From positions 20,412,714-20,476,713 of the forward strand of contig OX375880.1 of assembly GCA_947359465.1 (NCBI GenBank): a DNA stretch of 64,000 nucleotides. Reading direction: 5' to 3'. The stretch comes from Metellina segmentata. Its lineage: Eukaryota; Arthropoda; Arachnida; Araneae; Tetragnathidae. Positions 21,435 to 32,257 of the stretch are shown here, one piece after another. The position numbers and the translations under genes were made by a program. Under the pieces are notes generated by a model, which was given only the letters and a program-made list of their open reading frames with translations, ran no database searches and was not told the origin of the DNA. The stretch's first letter is position 1; the number at the start of each line of letters is the position of its first letter.

Positions 21435-22084
21435 TGAGGTGGACCGGTTGAACGAGTAACGAATTCAGAACCGGAGGGTTGCGAGTTCGAATCCAACAAA
21501 CACCGTCGTGTTCAGAGTGGGTAATGGTAATGGTAATTTTAGTTAACGTCGTACTAGAGCAACACAACGGGCTATTGACGACGGTCCGGAATCAGTCCCT
21601 TAAGGGAAAGATTCGAGGACAACACCTCGTAATTTTGAACCACGGTCAGATGACGAAGCAACACCTGAGCTGGCACCCCACTCTCCAAACTTCCACGCCA
21701 ACCCAACGTGAGGACTTTCGGCCACGACAGATTTAAGGTGCACCAGCCGCCTCTACACCATACGTTTACAAACATCCATGCCCGGACCCGGATTCGAACC
21801 AGGAACCCTCCGATCTAGAGGCTAACACCTTAACCACTATACCGGTTGGTCGGCTGTTCAGAGTGGGCTGGTGATTGTTAAATATGTCATGACCTCAAAT
21901 ATCTTCACGTGCGCGTGTAGAGGAAGTTTGGAGAGTGGGGTGCCAGCTCAGGTGTTGCCTCGTCATCTGACTGTGGTTTAAAACTACGTTGCGTTGTCTT
22001 CGGATCTTTCCCTTGGGGATTGATACCGTATCGTCGTCAATAGCCCGTTGGGTTGCTCCAGTATGTAGTTAATTAAAATACCTG
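21435..22084 (+). mobile_element. SINE-B copy split by a SINE-A
   Basis: Head (GGTTGCGAGTTCGAATCC), interrupted at 21520, resumes at 21868 and ends AATTAAAATACCTGCC. Flanked by TATACAATCAG (21424-21434) and TATACAATTAG (22085-22095). Confidence 0.87.
21521..21854 (-). mobile_element. SINE-A copy inserted in a SINE-B
   Basis: Full-length, 334 bp, flanked by a perfect 13-bp duplication TGTTCAGAGTGGG (21508-21520 and 21855-21867). Nearly identical to the copy at 21053 but inverted, so the two could pair as a long hairpin. Confidence 0.93.
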
Positions 22085-22097
22085 CCTATACAATTAG

Positions 22098-22290
22098 CCG
22101 TCCCGACCAACCGTTCTTATTGGTTAAGGAGTTGGCTTCTGGATCAGAAGGTTCCAGGTTCGAATCCGGGGTCATAGCATGGACATAAAATGTGATGTCC
22201 TTAGTTAGGGATAGTGATGGCCACCCGCTGGGTGCCCCTTTACAATTGGTCATAGACTATGGCCTTGTAGTTGGCCTATGATTGAATTCA
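22098..22290 (+). mobile_element. SINE with A-like head and a different body
   Basis: Head CCGACCAACCGTTCTTATTG with the box B GGTTCGAATCC, then a body unlike A or B (GATAGTGATGGCCACCCGCT). A fourth family or a head recombined with other sequence. Confidence 0.65.
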
Positions 22291-22371
22291 TAAGTGCCCG
22301 TCATTAGCTAAAAATACCCAATTAGCTGCTTAGTTTCTTGTTGCCTAAAATTTACATAATGAAGGTAGGTA

Positions 22372-22412
22372 GTTGAGTTAACGTTGAATTGGCAGAGCAC
22401 AACGGGCTACTG
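22372..22412 (-). mobile_element. Short SINE-B tail insertion
   Basis: GGTAGGTAGTTGAGTTAACG to AACGGGCTACTG is the tail complement. Flanks AAAATTTACATA and AAAATTTCGCATA suggest a target duplication. Confidence 0.6.
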
Positions 22413-22887
22413 GTGAAAAATTTCGCATACTCTATCTAAGATTTTACAAGCGTAAACACAGAAAAACAAAATTTCAACGACAATATTTCCTGTTATATTC
22501 TCTCCTCTACTTTCGGTGAACAACTATACCACAAATCTAGGACCACCCACATTTCCCTTCCCATTCACTCGACGTTTTTTTTTTTTTTTTTCAGACAGAT
22601 AGGCGGCAGTTTGAATGACTAGCTGCCATTGGAATTGCTAATTCTTGTTTTACAATCGCCTTGAAAGAGAACAATGGAACAGAGGCGGCTGTGTTGACAA
22701 TTGGTAGAATTTTCCCCATAATTTTTTTTTAACAACGCATCGAAGCCTACACTTTTATTATCTTAGTTTTACATTGTTTCCCTTTGTCTCTTCCGCACAG
22801 ATATTAAGTTTATTACTATTATCGCAGTTTAGAAATGTTGGAACTAGAATTTCGTAGATGTATTTTGTACCCTCTTTTTTAAAATTT
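22413..22887. other. Unassigned sequence with a long T tract
   Basis: Nothing recognised beyond an 18-T run near 22575. Confidence 0.4.
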
Positions 22888-23032
22888 ACTAGGGGGGCTC
22901 CGCCCGCTGCTCAATATTGCTCGTCAACCCCCGATGATTGCTACGCATTCATATTTAGTTCGCTTCGCGAACTATACTTTTCAACAATGAGGGGGAGGGT
23001 ATTGCTTTACAATCCATCCCCATTTGGTTCGC
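22888..23032. mobile_element. GC-rich palindromic element end
   Basis: ACTAGGGGGGCTCCGCCC followed by CGTCAACCCCCGATGATTGC and GTTCGCTTCGCGAAC, the same arrangement as the ends at 28563 and 30257. A SINE tail remnant (TGATCCCGGACTG) abuts it on the right. Confidence 0.65.
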
Positions 23033-23069
23033 TGCTGGATTGATCCCGGACTGTAGTACGACGTTAATT

Positions 23070-23711
23070 GAAGTTCCCCTTCCCATTGCGATATTCATCG
23101 CATGTGCCCGAGTAACGGAAAATTGCCTATTTTTTTTGAGAGATTAGCGGATCCGTATATAAGCCGACCCCCGTACTTTAACTTTAGAAAACGTTCCAAA
23201 AATTATCGTCTTATACACAGAAATATACGGTAGATCGAAACAAAATGTTTTAAATAATGTCAAGAACAAAACATCTCATTTCCACATTAAAAAAGGAAAT
23301 TGTTAAATAAATAACATATTGTTAAAATTTAGTGGAAATCTCAACATAATTTTAAATGTATTAGCTGATCCGTGTTGTAATAGTATTTTTTAAGATTTTC
23401 ATATTCGACTGTTGCTATGGTAGCGGCGACCGAATTTGCCGGATCTTCAGAAAACATTGCAAACTTTCTAGCGCGCACTCTCAAATTTTATGAATAAATT
23501 AATTTAAAAATATAACTCTGTTTATCGTCTGCGCGTGCTCCAAATTCATTAGCCCTTTGAACCACAAGACTCGGTATCACCGTGACTCGCTATCTACCAA
23601 TCACAATGCGAATAAACCTGAAAAAGACTGAAAATATTTCTTTTATAATAGAAAGACATATTTTACCACCGGTGTTTCTTTTTCATCTAATGCAATGTTC
23701 TAAACTTCAAG
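23070..23711. other. Unassigned AT-rich sequence
   Basis: Nothing recognised. Confidence 0.4.
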
Positions 23712-24020
23712 AATTGGGTCGGTAGCCCAGTTGGAAGAGTAACTGATTAGCAAACGGTGGTTTGCATTTTCGAATCCTACCAAACACCGTTGTGTACAAA
23801 GTTTACGCGTTAGATCTGTCTTGGTCTCAAATGCGTTCACGTTGGCGTGGTGTGGAAGTTTGGAGAGTGGGCCACCAGCTCAGGTGTTGAATCGTCATCT
23901 GACCGTGCTTCAAAATTACGTGGTGTTGTCCTCGAATCTTTTTCGTTGGAATCGATCTCGGATCGCCGTGAATAGCCCGTCGTGTTGCTCCAGTATGATG
24001 TTAATTAAAATACCTACCTT
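23712..24020 (+). mobile_element. SINE-B copy
   Basis: Head GGTAGCCCAGTTGGAAGAGT, body with GGAAGTTTGGAGAGTGGGCC, tail CAGTATGATGTTAATTAAAA. Confidence 0.86.
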
Positions 24021-24059
24021 CATCATTAGCAAAACTGACACTATTTTAATGGACGATAT

Positions 24060-24190
24060 ATCTCGTCAAAAGAAACTGATCATAGCCTGATCTCGTCATC
24101 ATAAAAAATCGGCAATTTCTTAATGACGAGATATTTCGTCATTAGCAAAAGTTGGATGAGATATCTCGTCGAAACCACTTGGAATATATC
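24060..24190. repeat. Dispersed CGAGATATCTCG repeat
   Basis: GACGAGATATTTCGTC, then GAGATATCTCGTCGAAACCA. Same family as at 456 and the satellite core. Confidence 0.65.
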
Positions 24191-24323
24191 GATTATTCGA
24201 ACCACGTCTTTCATCGATTAGGAAGTGATAACTTTTGTATTTTCGATGTTATAGATAGCAGTTAGTTAGTTAGGGTCAGGCTTCTACCAAAACCAAAATA
24301 TCATAAGATGATTGAAAATACGG

Positions 24324-24655
24324 TAAGGTAAAGGTAATTTTAGTTAACGTCGTACTAGAGCAACACAACGGGCTATTGACGACGGTCCGGGATCAGTCCC
24401 TTAAGGGAAAGATCCGAGGACAACACCTCGTAATTTTGAACCACGGTCAGATGACGAAGCAACACCTGAGCTGGCACCCCACTCTCCAAACTTCCACGCC
24501 AACCCAACGTGAGGACTTTCGGCCACGACAGATTTAAGGTGCACCAGCCGCCTCTACACCATACGCTTACAAACATCCATGCCCGGACCCGGATTCGAAC
24601 CAGGAACCTTCCGATCTAGAGGCTAACACCTTAACCACTATACCGGTTGGTCGGC
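24324..24655 (-). mobile_element. SINE-A copy with target duplication
   Basis: Full-length, 332 bp, flanked by a perfect 12-bp TTGAAAATACGG (24312-24323 and 24656-24667). Confidence 0.93.
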
Positions 24656-24667
24656 TTGAAAATACGG

Positions 24668-24984
24668 CCATTGTTGTAAATTTAATGAAAAATGAATAGA
24701 TTGTGTTTGTTGTTGGAAGTATTTTTGTATTTTGATAGTAAAAATAGATGTTATTTTCTGAAAATAGTTATGCAAGTTTATCTCTAAGCTGTAAATTATT
24801 ACACTTCAATTTCCATGTTGTATTGGGTACTATTTTTACCTAATTTTATGCGTGATTGAATAAAAACATTGGTCGATATAATGGTTCATTTGCAATACCA
24901 ATGCGATTCTTCCAATTTAAGTATTTAAAAACATAATATTTGGATAATGAGAAAGCCACAAACCTGTTCACTAATTAAGGATTA
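24668..24984. other. Unassigned AT-rich sequence
   Basis: Nothing recognised. Confidence 0.4.
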
Positions 24985-25560
24985 CACTACCCTACAATAA
25001 TGAAGAGGCAAGAAAGATGGGATAGTATAAGGGAAAGAATACATAGGGGGATGGTCCACCACGTGCTGTAATTATACTAGCAACCCTTATGGACATACTT
25101 TCAACAAGGTTTTGATACACAGCTATGGGTATTTGCGTCTATTCCTGCTGCAAGAATGTCGTCAGCACAGCTTTAGATTTAGGACGTGTTTCCCTGGTCC
25201 GTAAACGTCGATCTAACTCGTCCCACAAATGTTCTATGGGGTTTAGGTCGGGACTCTGAGCAGGATAGTGAAGACGTTTTACATCCATATCTCGATACCA
25301 CTGCTTGACAGAGGCTGAAACATGACATGTAGCGTTGTCGTCGTGGAAGTAACATTCGTCCATTCCATGAAAAGCTTCTGAATCGTTCTTTTCACAATAA
25401 GTCTTGATTGTTCGAAATGTAAAGTTCAGGTTTGCCGGTTTGATACTCTCGCAGTTCAATGAAATGAAAGGGAGAGCCGTGGCTGTGATCTAGTTTCCAG
25501 CTTTTTCTAGTGATCGAAAATATCGAAAAGTGTTCAGAGCACGAAGTGCTGGGATACAGG
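24985..25560 (-). mobile_element. Tc1-like element, right end missing
   Basis: Starts CACTACCCTACAATAATG after a TA, the same inverted end as the elements ending at 26110 and starting at 61992. Carries the C-terminal part of a Tc1 transposase on the minus strand. Its other end is replaced by the next element. Confidence 0.8.
25139..25459 (-). pseudogene. Tc1-like (DD34E) transposase fragment, 106 codons open
   Basis: Contains HDDNATCHVSASVKQWY and AQSPDLNPIEHLWDELDRR. The Asp of DDNATCH and the Glu of NPIEHLW are separated by 34 residues, the Tc1 DD34E spacing. The N-terminal DNA-binding half and first catalytic Asp are missing, so it cannot catalyse transposition. The first 30 residues do not align with the sister copy, which marks a rearranged junction. 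Confidence 0.88.
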
Positions 25561-25564
25561 TACA

Positions 25565-26110
25565 ACTACAATAATGGACCAGATCAAGATGTGATGGTAT
25601 AAGGGAAGGAATACATGCTTTAACAAGGGGATGGTCCCCCAAGTGCTGGAATTACACTAGTAACTCTTCTGGGCATACTTTCAACAAGGTTTTGATACAC
25701 AGCAATGGGTATTTGTGTCCATTTCTGCTGCGAGAATGTCGCCAACTCAGCTGTAGATTTCGGACGTGGTTCCCTGGTCCGTAAGCGTCCTCTAACTCGA
25801 CCCACAAATGTTCTATGGGGTTTTGGTCGGGACTCTGAGCAGGCCCAGGAAAGAAGTTTTAAATCCCTTTCTTGATACCACTGCTTGACAGAGGCTGCAA
25901 CATGACATGGAGCGTTGTCGTCCATTCCATAAAATTGCCAGAGCGTAGCAAGAACCTTACTGTCCAAAATGTTCATGTAGGTGTAGGCGTTCAATTGACC
26001 AGGAACAACATGCAAAGGTACCAGACCATACCACGGAAAACACACCCGAACAAGTTATCGGATTTTATGCAAATCCACTGGTGTACGGTCCATTATTATA
26101 GGGTAGGGTG
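25565..26110 (-). mobile_element. Second Tc1-like element, adjacent copy
   Basis: Left end remnant CAACTACAATAATGGACC and right end CCATTATTATAGGGTAGGGTG followed by TA. Same strand as the neighbour, so the two stand head to tail. Confidence 0.78.
25620..26045 (-). pseudogene. Tc1-like transposase fragment, 141 codons open
   Basis: Reads from VPLHVVPGQLNAYTYMNIL through MDDNAPCHVAASVKQWYQER to a frameshifted NPIEHLW region (NPHRTFVG here). The catalytic Glu block is therefore destroyed while the rest aligns with the sister copies. The C-terminal end (YQNLVESMPRRV) is present. Non-functional. Confidence 0.85.
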
Positions 26111-26207
26111 TATATTGATTAGCAAAAAGGATAGTATTGTAACTAATACTTCAATATCATTATAGATTCTGCTCAATTTCTCAATGTCAATAAGGTTGGT
26201 TGTTTTA

Positions 26208-26340
26208 CTGGTTTTATGACGCAAGGCTCATATTTGGAAATACTGCTCTCAGGCACGAGACATGCAATATCAAGTAATAGACATACACACACAATTAATG
26301 TTTTATTGACACAGAAGAGAGAAATACACGCAGGGAAGAA
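26208..26340 (-). mobile_element. SINE-C fragment
   Basis: On the minus strand TTTCTCTCTTCTGTGTCAAT is followed by TCATAAAACCAGTAAAAC at the end. Shares ATGCAATATCAAGTAATAGA with the copy at 61.9 kb. Confidence 0.65.
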
Positions 26341-26929
26341 TGAATGTCAATAAAGAATCCTATTTGTTCAAGGCAAATTAGCTTTTATTAATAGAGCGTA
26401 ACAATGCCTAGACTCCGTTTAGATCGGATGAAATGGTAAATATCAGTTCTTAATGCTCCGAATATAGAATTTTTGGTTCAGATTTGTGACATCATAGGAA
26501 ATAAATATTACTTTCCATCATATCTGCGTCATCTAATTTGCGATTACAGGAAATGAATGTGTAAATAACAACACGTTTAATATTTGTAATTAAAATACTT
26601 CAAGATACCGATGCTTTTTTATTACAAACCGCTATTCAAACATGAATTTATACATTCAATCAATTTTCGGATGGTTCTAAGAAGTTCAATAGACGTGATT
26701 TCATAAGAGAAATGAAACATACAGTAGAACCTTGATTATACGAGATAATGTGAACCGAGGCGACATCGAATAACCAGGAGTTCGGATAATATGGACGGTA
26801 ATATAAACCAGGCCTATACGAAATAGAGAAAAGGTTTATGAACCAAGTGTTATTATTGCTTTTTCTTATTGATAAAGCTGGGTTCAATACAGTTAAAAAG
26901 GACCAAACCATCAGCTAAAAGATTCATAA
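26341..26929. other. AT-rich sequence without a gene
   Basis: Nothing recognised. Confidence 0.4.
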
Positions 26930-26953
26930 TGGTAATTTTGGTTAACGTCGTAC
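26930..26953 (-). mobile_element. 24-bp SINE-A tail insertion
   Basis: TGGTAATTTTGGTTAACG plus TCGTAC, exactly the terminal bases of SINE-A, flanked by a perfect 15-bp duplication CTAAAAGATTCATAA (26915-26929 and 26954-26968). The smallest insertion in the window that still carries the full mark of target-primed integration. Confidence 0.88.
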
Positions 26954-27012
26954 CTAAAAGATTCATAAAGCAAGCAAACCCGGTATCAAATTCGGCTCGG
27001 ATAATTGGAAGG

Positions 27013-27090
27013 TAATGGACGTCGCACTGAAGCAACACAACGGGCTATTGGTGGCGGTTCGCGATTAATCCCGAACGGAAAGATCCAACT
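27013..27090 (-). mobile_element. Headless SINE-B tail, ends near the common boundary
   Basis: TAATGGACGTCGCACTGAAG to CGGAAAGATCC. It stops at the same internal point as the 90-bp insertions, but no clear target duplication was seen. Confidence 0.6.
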
Positions 27091-27845
27091 CCGACTATCA
27101 AGGTTCTACGGTGTACTAAAACTCCAAAGAATAACCTGAATAAGTGAAAAAAAAAAGAGAGAACCGTTATTCTTCACACGCAGAACAAAATTATACAGCA
27201 CACAAGGCCAATACAATGCAAAAATTTAACCCGGCTCTCGCGCTATCATCCCAGCCACACAAGGTTATCGTCTGCGGCATCTATCCCACACGGCTCAGGG
27301 GCAGTGACGTCACACTCCGCTAGAGGTCGACAATGTTTCCACCTGCGAGGAACGCTAACGAATAAAACAATCGAATGCTTCCAACTTGGAGGAGTGAAAT
27401 CTGGTAATGAAATTCTACTCCATGTAACACGTTCCTTTTTACCCCCGACCCATCTTCCATTCCGTGATTCGAAATCCACCGATTGTTGTTTCCATCCCGA
27501 TAAAATCCCAGGTGGATTAAAAGTGGCTTTCCGAATTTGTTTTCAAGGATGCGCCGTTTAATCCGTTGCGAGTTAACAATCCTTCGCCGATTTTCGCGAG
27601 CAGTGTTCCGTAATCTGGCCATTGAACAAAGATTGTTAACTCCGGCGATTAATGGCCGATTCGGCACGCATGCGCCGTCGGGGATGGGGGGGGGGGTGTG
27701 TGTTCCCAGCGATGCGTGGGATTCGAACAAAACGCACCTGAGGAACGCTGAGGAAGCGTTTAATTGAACTTCTCGGGAGCCCTCAGCGCTAGAGAGTGAA
27801 GGTCACACGATGAGAAGTAATCACATGTGTAGAGTCGCTTGTATG
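27091..27845. other. Unassigned, GC-richer unique sequence
   Basis: Not a recognised repeat. Both strands are open at 27246-27767 (136 codons on minus) but no domain or splice pattern was convincing. It could hold a conserved non-coding or exonic segment. Confidence 0.4.
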
Positions 27846-28324
27846 TAGGGTTTGCCGGTAGGGATGCGACATCGATGTCGCTGTTTTCAAAACATCAATG
27901 TTTTATAGAAAACATCGGTGTATAAAAGAAAACATCAATGTATTGGAGCCGATGTATTTATGACATCGATGCTCATACTTTTCGATGTGTTTACGTTGTC
28001 AATATTTTATTTTTAAATGAAAAAAGTACCGTTGTAAAAATTAAAAAAAATAACCAAGTATAGCATAATTTTTATAATCAGTAAATTGAACATAAATTTT
28101 GCACAAAGTGGCCAAGGGTGAAGGGTCTGAAAAGCAGGGATGCGACATTGATGTCGATGTTTTCAAAACATCGAAAAAACGTTGTTGCAATGACCATCGA
28201 TTTATTGGAGCCTATTTTGCTCAACATCGATGTTTTAACGTTGTCGATGTTTTATTTTTGAATGAAAAAAAAGCACCATAGTAAAAATTCAGAAAAATAA
28301 CCGTGCAACGTAGTATTTGTCAGT

Positions 28325-28440
28325 GATGGCGACATTCGTCCCATCAGAAAGAGCTTTTCCCTAACTGGTGAAAAAAGAAATCGGCCTAAGGTGAAGAAAG
28401 GTAACAAACTTCTTTTTTTACAAACTGTAAGTAACAAATA
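28325..28440 (+). pseudogene. hAT transposase C-terminal remnant
   Basis: GCGACATTCGTCCCATCAGA encodes ATFVPSERAF, then a one-base shift leads into LTGEKRNRPKVKKGNKLLFL. This fits the hATC block ATSVPSERxFSLTG...NKLLFL better than the 1.1 kb copy. Truncated and frameshifted. Confidence 0.7.
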
Positions 28441-28562
28441 TTTTGGGGTCTATAGTAATTATTGGCCGTTAATATATTTATTTACAGTAAATAAAAAATA
28501 AGTTTGTTGTGTTTTCCCCCATACGTAAATAATTAATTATAAGTAAAAATAATTATTGTTAC

Positions 28563-30257
28563 TAGGGGGCCTGCCCCCTGCTCGCTAACGCTCGCCAACC
28601 CCCGGAGGATTGCTTCGCAATTCTCATTGGTTCGATGCGCGAACCTATGCTCGCTTCGCTCGCATCAATGAAGACACGTGTCCTAGCAGAAGGGATTAAT
28701 TACAAAATATCTCTCTATATTAAAAAAAAGTTACCGCCGCCGCCGCCGCCGAAGAATTGAAATTTTTGTTGTTTAGCTCCATTCTTAGACGGTTTCCCGA
28801 GAAAGTACTGATCGGAAAAATATGAAATTAACATGCTTTGTTCTTCATCGTATTCCCTGGATAATTATTAAGATTTTTTTCCGATGCAGCTATTAGTTTA
28901 GGTTTTATTAAGTGTTAAAGTTGAAGAAGTGAAATTTCTTCCGCGAGTGAGCAAAACACATTCAAAATTTCAGTCTTTAGTCGTGAGTTTTTTTTTAAGA
29001 GTACCTCTCAACGTAAATTTTTGCAGCTCGTCGAGTTTTTTTTGAAATTTAAATGTGGTTCTTGATAATATTTTTTTGAAATTCGGGAAAAATCGGGACA
29101 TTTTTGTTACTTTTTTTTAAAACTGCCGTATCTATATCTAATTACTATTAGTTTTTAATTTTTAAAATATAGCAGTATACCTCAGAATATACTCTTTCTT
29201 ACGGTACTATTATTTTTGAAATCGGTTAATAATTAAATTGGATGCGATCAAAAGTTCGTCATACAAAATTCGGAATCTTTGGATATTTTCGCTACTTATT
29301 GTTAAAACCGTTTTGTCTACGGCAAAAGCCATTATTTTTTAAATTTGAAAACATCACTGAATACATTACATTACACTCTTTCTTATGGTACAATTATTTT
29401 TCAAATTGGTTAATAAATAAAATCGATGCAAATAAAAGTGGGTCATACAATTTTCGGAACTTTCAGATCGTAACTTCCGATACAAAACTAAAATGGTCAT
29501 ATCTGTATAGTATTACTGTTAATTTTTAATTTTAAAAATATTGCAGTATACCTCAGAATATACTCTTTCTTACGGTACAATTATTTTTAAAATTGGTTCA
29601 TAAATAAATTCGATGCAATCAAAAGTTGGTGACACAAATTTCGTATTTTTCAGTTCGCATAGCTGCTTCCGAAAGCAGTAGTGGGTTACACTTTTGACTA
29701 TCGGGTTTGCCAGATATCAAATTTATCGTAGCAACAATTGCCATAAAAACGATTTCTTTTTATTTGGCGAGGAAAAAGGCTCGCTTTTTTCCCTCTGTTT
29801 TCAAGACAGTTTACCGACAAAGTACAGATCGTAAAGTTTGGATATTAACAATGTTTAGTTAAAATTGTACAGGGAACAAGATGCAGAAGATTTTTTACTG
29901 ATGCGGCTATTAGTTTAGGGTGCATTAAGTGTTAAAGCAAAAAAAAAGTGAAATCACTTGCGAAAGAAGTATTGGTTTGAGAAAGCAAACCAAACGGATT
30001 GCGTAGCAATCCCCGGGGTCGGCGAGCGTAAGCGAGACGCAGCGAAGCCCTCGCTGTGACGTCATGAACCGGAAAGTGAAATCAGCATAATACGAATTAT
30101 TCAGATAGTTTCACTCTGTGAAAGTAATGTTGGTTTGCGAAGCAAACCAAATGGTATCTGTGACAGGAGTGTTGGTTTGCGAAGCAAACCAAATGGGATT
30201 GCGCAGCAATCCCCGGGGGTTGGCGAGCGTAAGCGAGCAGGGGGCGGAGCCCCCTAG
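28563..30257. mobile_element. Inner element with GC-rich inverted ends
   Basis: Left end ACTAGGGGGCCTGCCCCC, then CTCGCCAACCCCCGGAGG. Right end is the reverse: CCCCGGGGGTTGGCGAGCG, then GGGGGCGGAGCCCCCTAGT. Short palindromes (GTTTGCGAAGCAAAC) are repeated at the right end. CTAG preceded by a GC-rich hairpin is like a Helitron 3' end, here present at both ends. Inside are three copies of a 180-bp repeat (near 29.2, 29.4 and 29.6 kb) and a CCG run at 28733-28751. Confidence 0.65.
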
Positions 30258-32000
30258 TATTCCAAAAAAATATTTTTCAAATCTAAATTTGTTGTATTAC
30301 ATAAAATATATATACAGTACCTCTGAAATCAGAATTCAAATGAAAACTTTGTGCAAATTTTGACTCGAAATGTGAGCGTTGCTTTGGAAATTGAATACCC
30401 AGCATGTTGTTTGTGTGTACATTTCCCCAGTACTCGAGCCACCTATACACTTTTTGACTGAGTTTGTTGTCGAAATTTGTAGTGCACGCGTCTTGTACTA
30501 TAATTGTTAGCCTTGAAAAGGACCGTTTTTTAAATAGCCCTGAAAAGATCCTCCGCTTTCTTAGATTTCTCTTACAAACCGCAACAGCTCGTCTAAAATT
30601 CATTTTTTTCAATAAAATTTCATCCGATAACGCTATAGATTCATTGACTCGCGAGGCTCCTAGTAAACAAACAATCGCACAATGTTGCCAAAACGCGGTA
30701 ACAAATAACGTCTTTTTTGCGTGCCACGTAAGAGAAATATATATATAGATGTACCTACCTAATTATACTTATAGTTAGTAGTACCTATGTCAAATTGTTG
30801 TAAATATTATTTTCTTTTATCATATTCAATTTGAAAATGAAAGATTTGATAATTGTTTTTATTAATTTTTTTGCTTTGTTTTGACAGTTTAAAAAAAATC
30901 TTACTTATAAATTAATAAACACGGAAAATGACAATTATATCTCCCCCCACCCCCCTGCGAACATTAATGTTTGAGGTTGCTAAACCAGTTTTAAGAAATG
31001 AGGAAAAACATTTAAATACATTGAATTTTTTAACATTGATATTTAATGCATTAATGTTTAATAACATCAATGGTTTTTGGACGATGTATTATCAACATCG
31101 ATGTTTTAATTTTGAACATCGATGTTTTGCTGTCGATGTCGCATCCCTAGTTGCCAGAAGATGAATATTAGAAAAGAGAACATTTGGTAAAATTATTTTA
31201 AAAAGAGGACAAAAAGAGGACAAGAATAGCACGCATTATTAGTGTATAATTGTAAAGTATCTTATGAAAAAAGAATAATCATTGAAGATTCTTGGTATAT
31301 TAACCACTGAGAGAAAACCTACTGAACATAATACTTACGTTTTTGAAAAGAATTAGCAAATGCAACAACGAATTTATAAATGGAAACGCTGACCATTTAT
31401 TAAGTCCTTTTTTCAAAACGTAGCAAAAATTATAAACCAAATTTTTAAGCAACAAAAATATAACAAAACAAATAGTAGATACATATCTAATTAATAGAAA
31501 TTAAACAGTTTACTTTTCATATTAGTTTGTCCGCAGCAATCATAGTTGAGTTATTGACTTCGATTTAATGCTCTAAAAGGTGGCTAGGTTAGCAACGCGA
31601 TTTCCTTTCAAACTAAAAAAAGGCTGCGAAATGTTATATTTTTTATTCGTATTATTCAAACACGAATCTAAATTCTCATTGGTAATCTATTTGATCTCGT
31701 AGTGAGACGTTTTAACATGGAGCTCAATATACACTAGACGTTGAACTTTCTATTAAACGTTGGTGCGTTTTAATAATACGTACAATGTACTAGATCTAGC
31801 ACGTATTTGAATAGATGTGGTTTACATAACGATATAGTATTAGTCAAAGGGAATATCGTAAAGTTTGCACGTAATGTTTGAAATATTAAATTGATCATCA
31901 AAGAGAACAAAAAGTGAAGAACCGAAAAAAAGACAAAAAAGAGCGGAAAACGAGGACATGTTCTCTTTAAAACAGATGCTCTTGCAACCTTACTTGTGTA

Positions 32001-32065
32001 TGGAGATGAACCAGTTTGTGTGAATGTCGCGCGTATTTACTTTTTCGACTTTCAACTCATATGAG
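32001..32065. other. Spacer
   Basis: Nothing recognised. Confidence 0.3.
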
Positions 32066-32155
32066 ATGGTAATGGTAATTTTAGTCAACGTCGTACTAGA
32101 GCAACACAACGGACTATTGACGACGGTCCGGGATCAGTCCCTTAAGGGAAAGATC
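32066..32155 (-). mobile_element. 90-bp headless SINE-A tail insertion
   Basis: From tail complement TGGTAATGGTAATTTTAG to the hairpin base AGATCC. Flanked by CTCATATGAG (32056-32065) and CTCACACGAG (32156-32165), 8 of 10 identical. Confidence 0.82.
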
Positions 32156-32257
32156 CTCACACGAGAGGGAGTTTAGTATTCATTCATGTTTATTTCCAGC
32201 TATCTTTACTCAGCCAGATTAGTGATTTTCAACCTTTTTCATCTCATGACAAGCCTT

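Larger units (their letters stand above)
27859..31149 (+). mobile_element. Middle hAT element of the nest, copy 2 of the GGGATGCGACATCGATG family
   Basis: Ends TAGGGATGCGACATCGATG and, reversed, the same. Flanks TTTGCCGG and GTTGCCAG are its 8-bp duplication (6 of 8) and lie in the tip of the outer element. It carries a hAT C-terminal remnant near 28325-28435 and is itself broken by the GC-rich element. Confidence 0.82.
27846..31992 (-). mobile_element. Outer hAT-like element of a three-level nest
   Basis: Same family as 35126-36056, in reverse. Its short left tip (TAGGGTTTGCCGG, 27846-27858) is separated from the rest (31150-31992) by the insertion of another hAT element. Flanks CTTGTATG and CTTGTGTA agree at 6 of 8 positions. 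The two family copies align along their length, including CTAGATCTAGTAC and GTGTATATTGAGCTC. No transposase. Confidence 0.7.

Noticed and set aside
25872..26165. 97-codon plus-strand frame
   Set aside because: Complement of the Tc1-like transposase remnant.
27320..27730. 136-codon minus-strand frame
   Set aside because: Open on both strands in a GC-richer segment, no domain or splice pattern; kept only as unassigned sequence.
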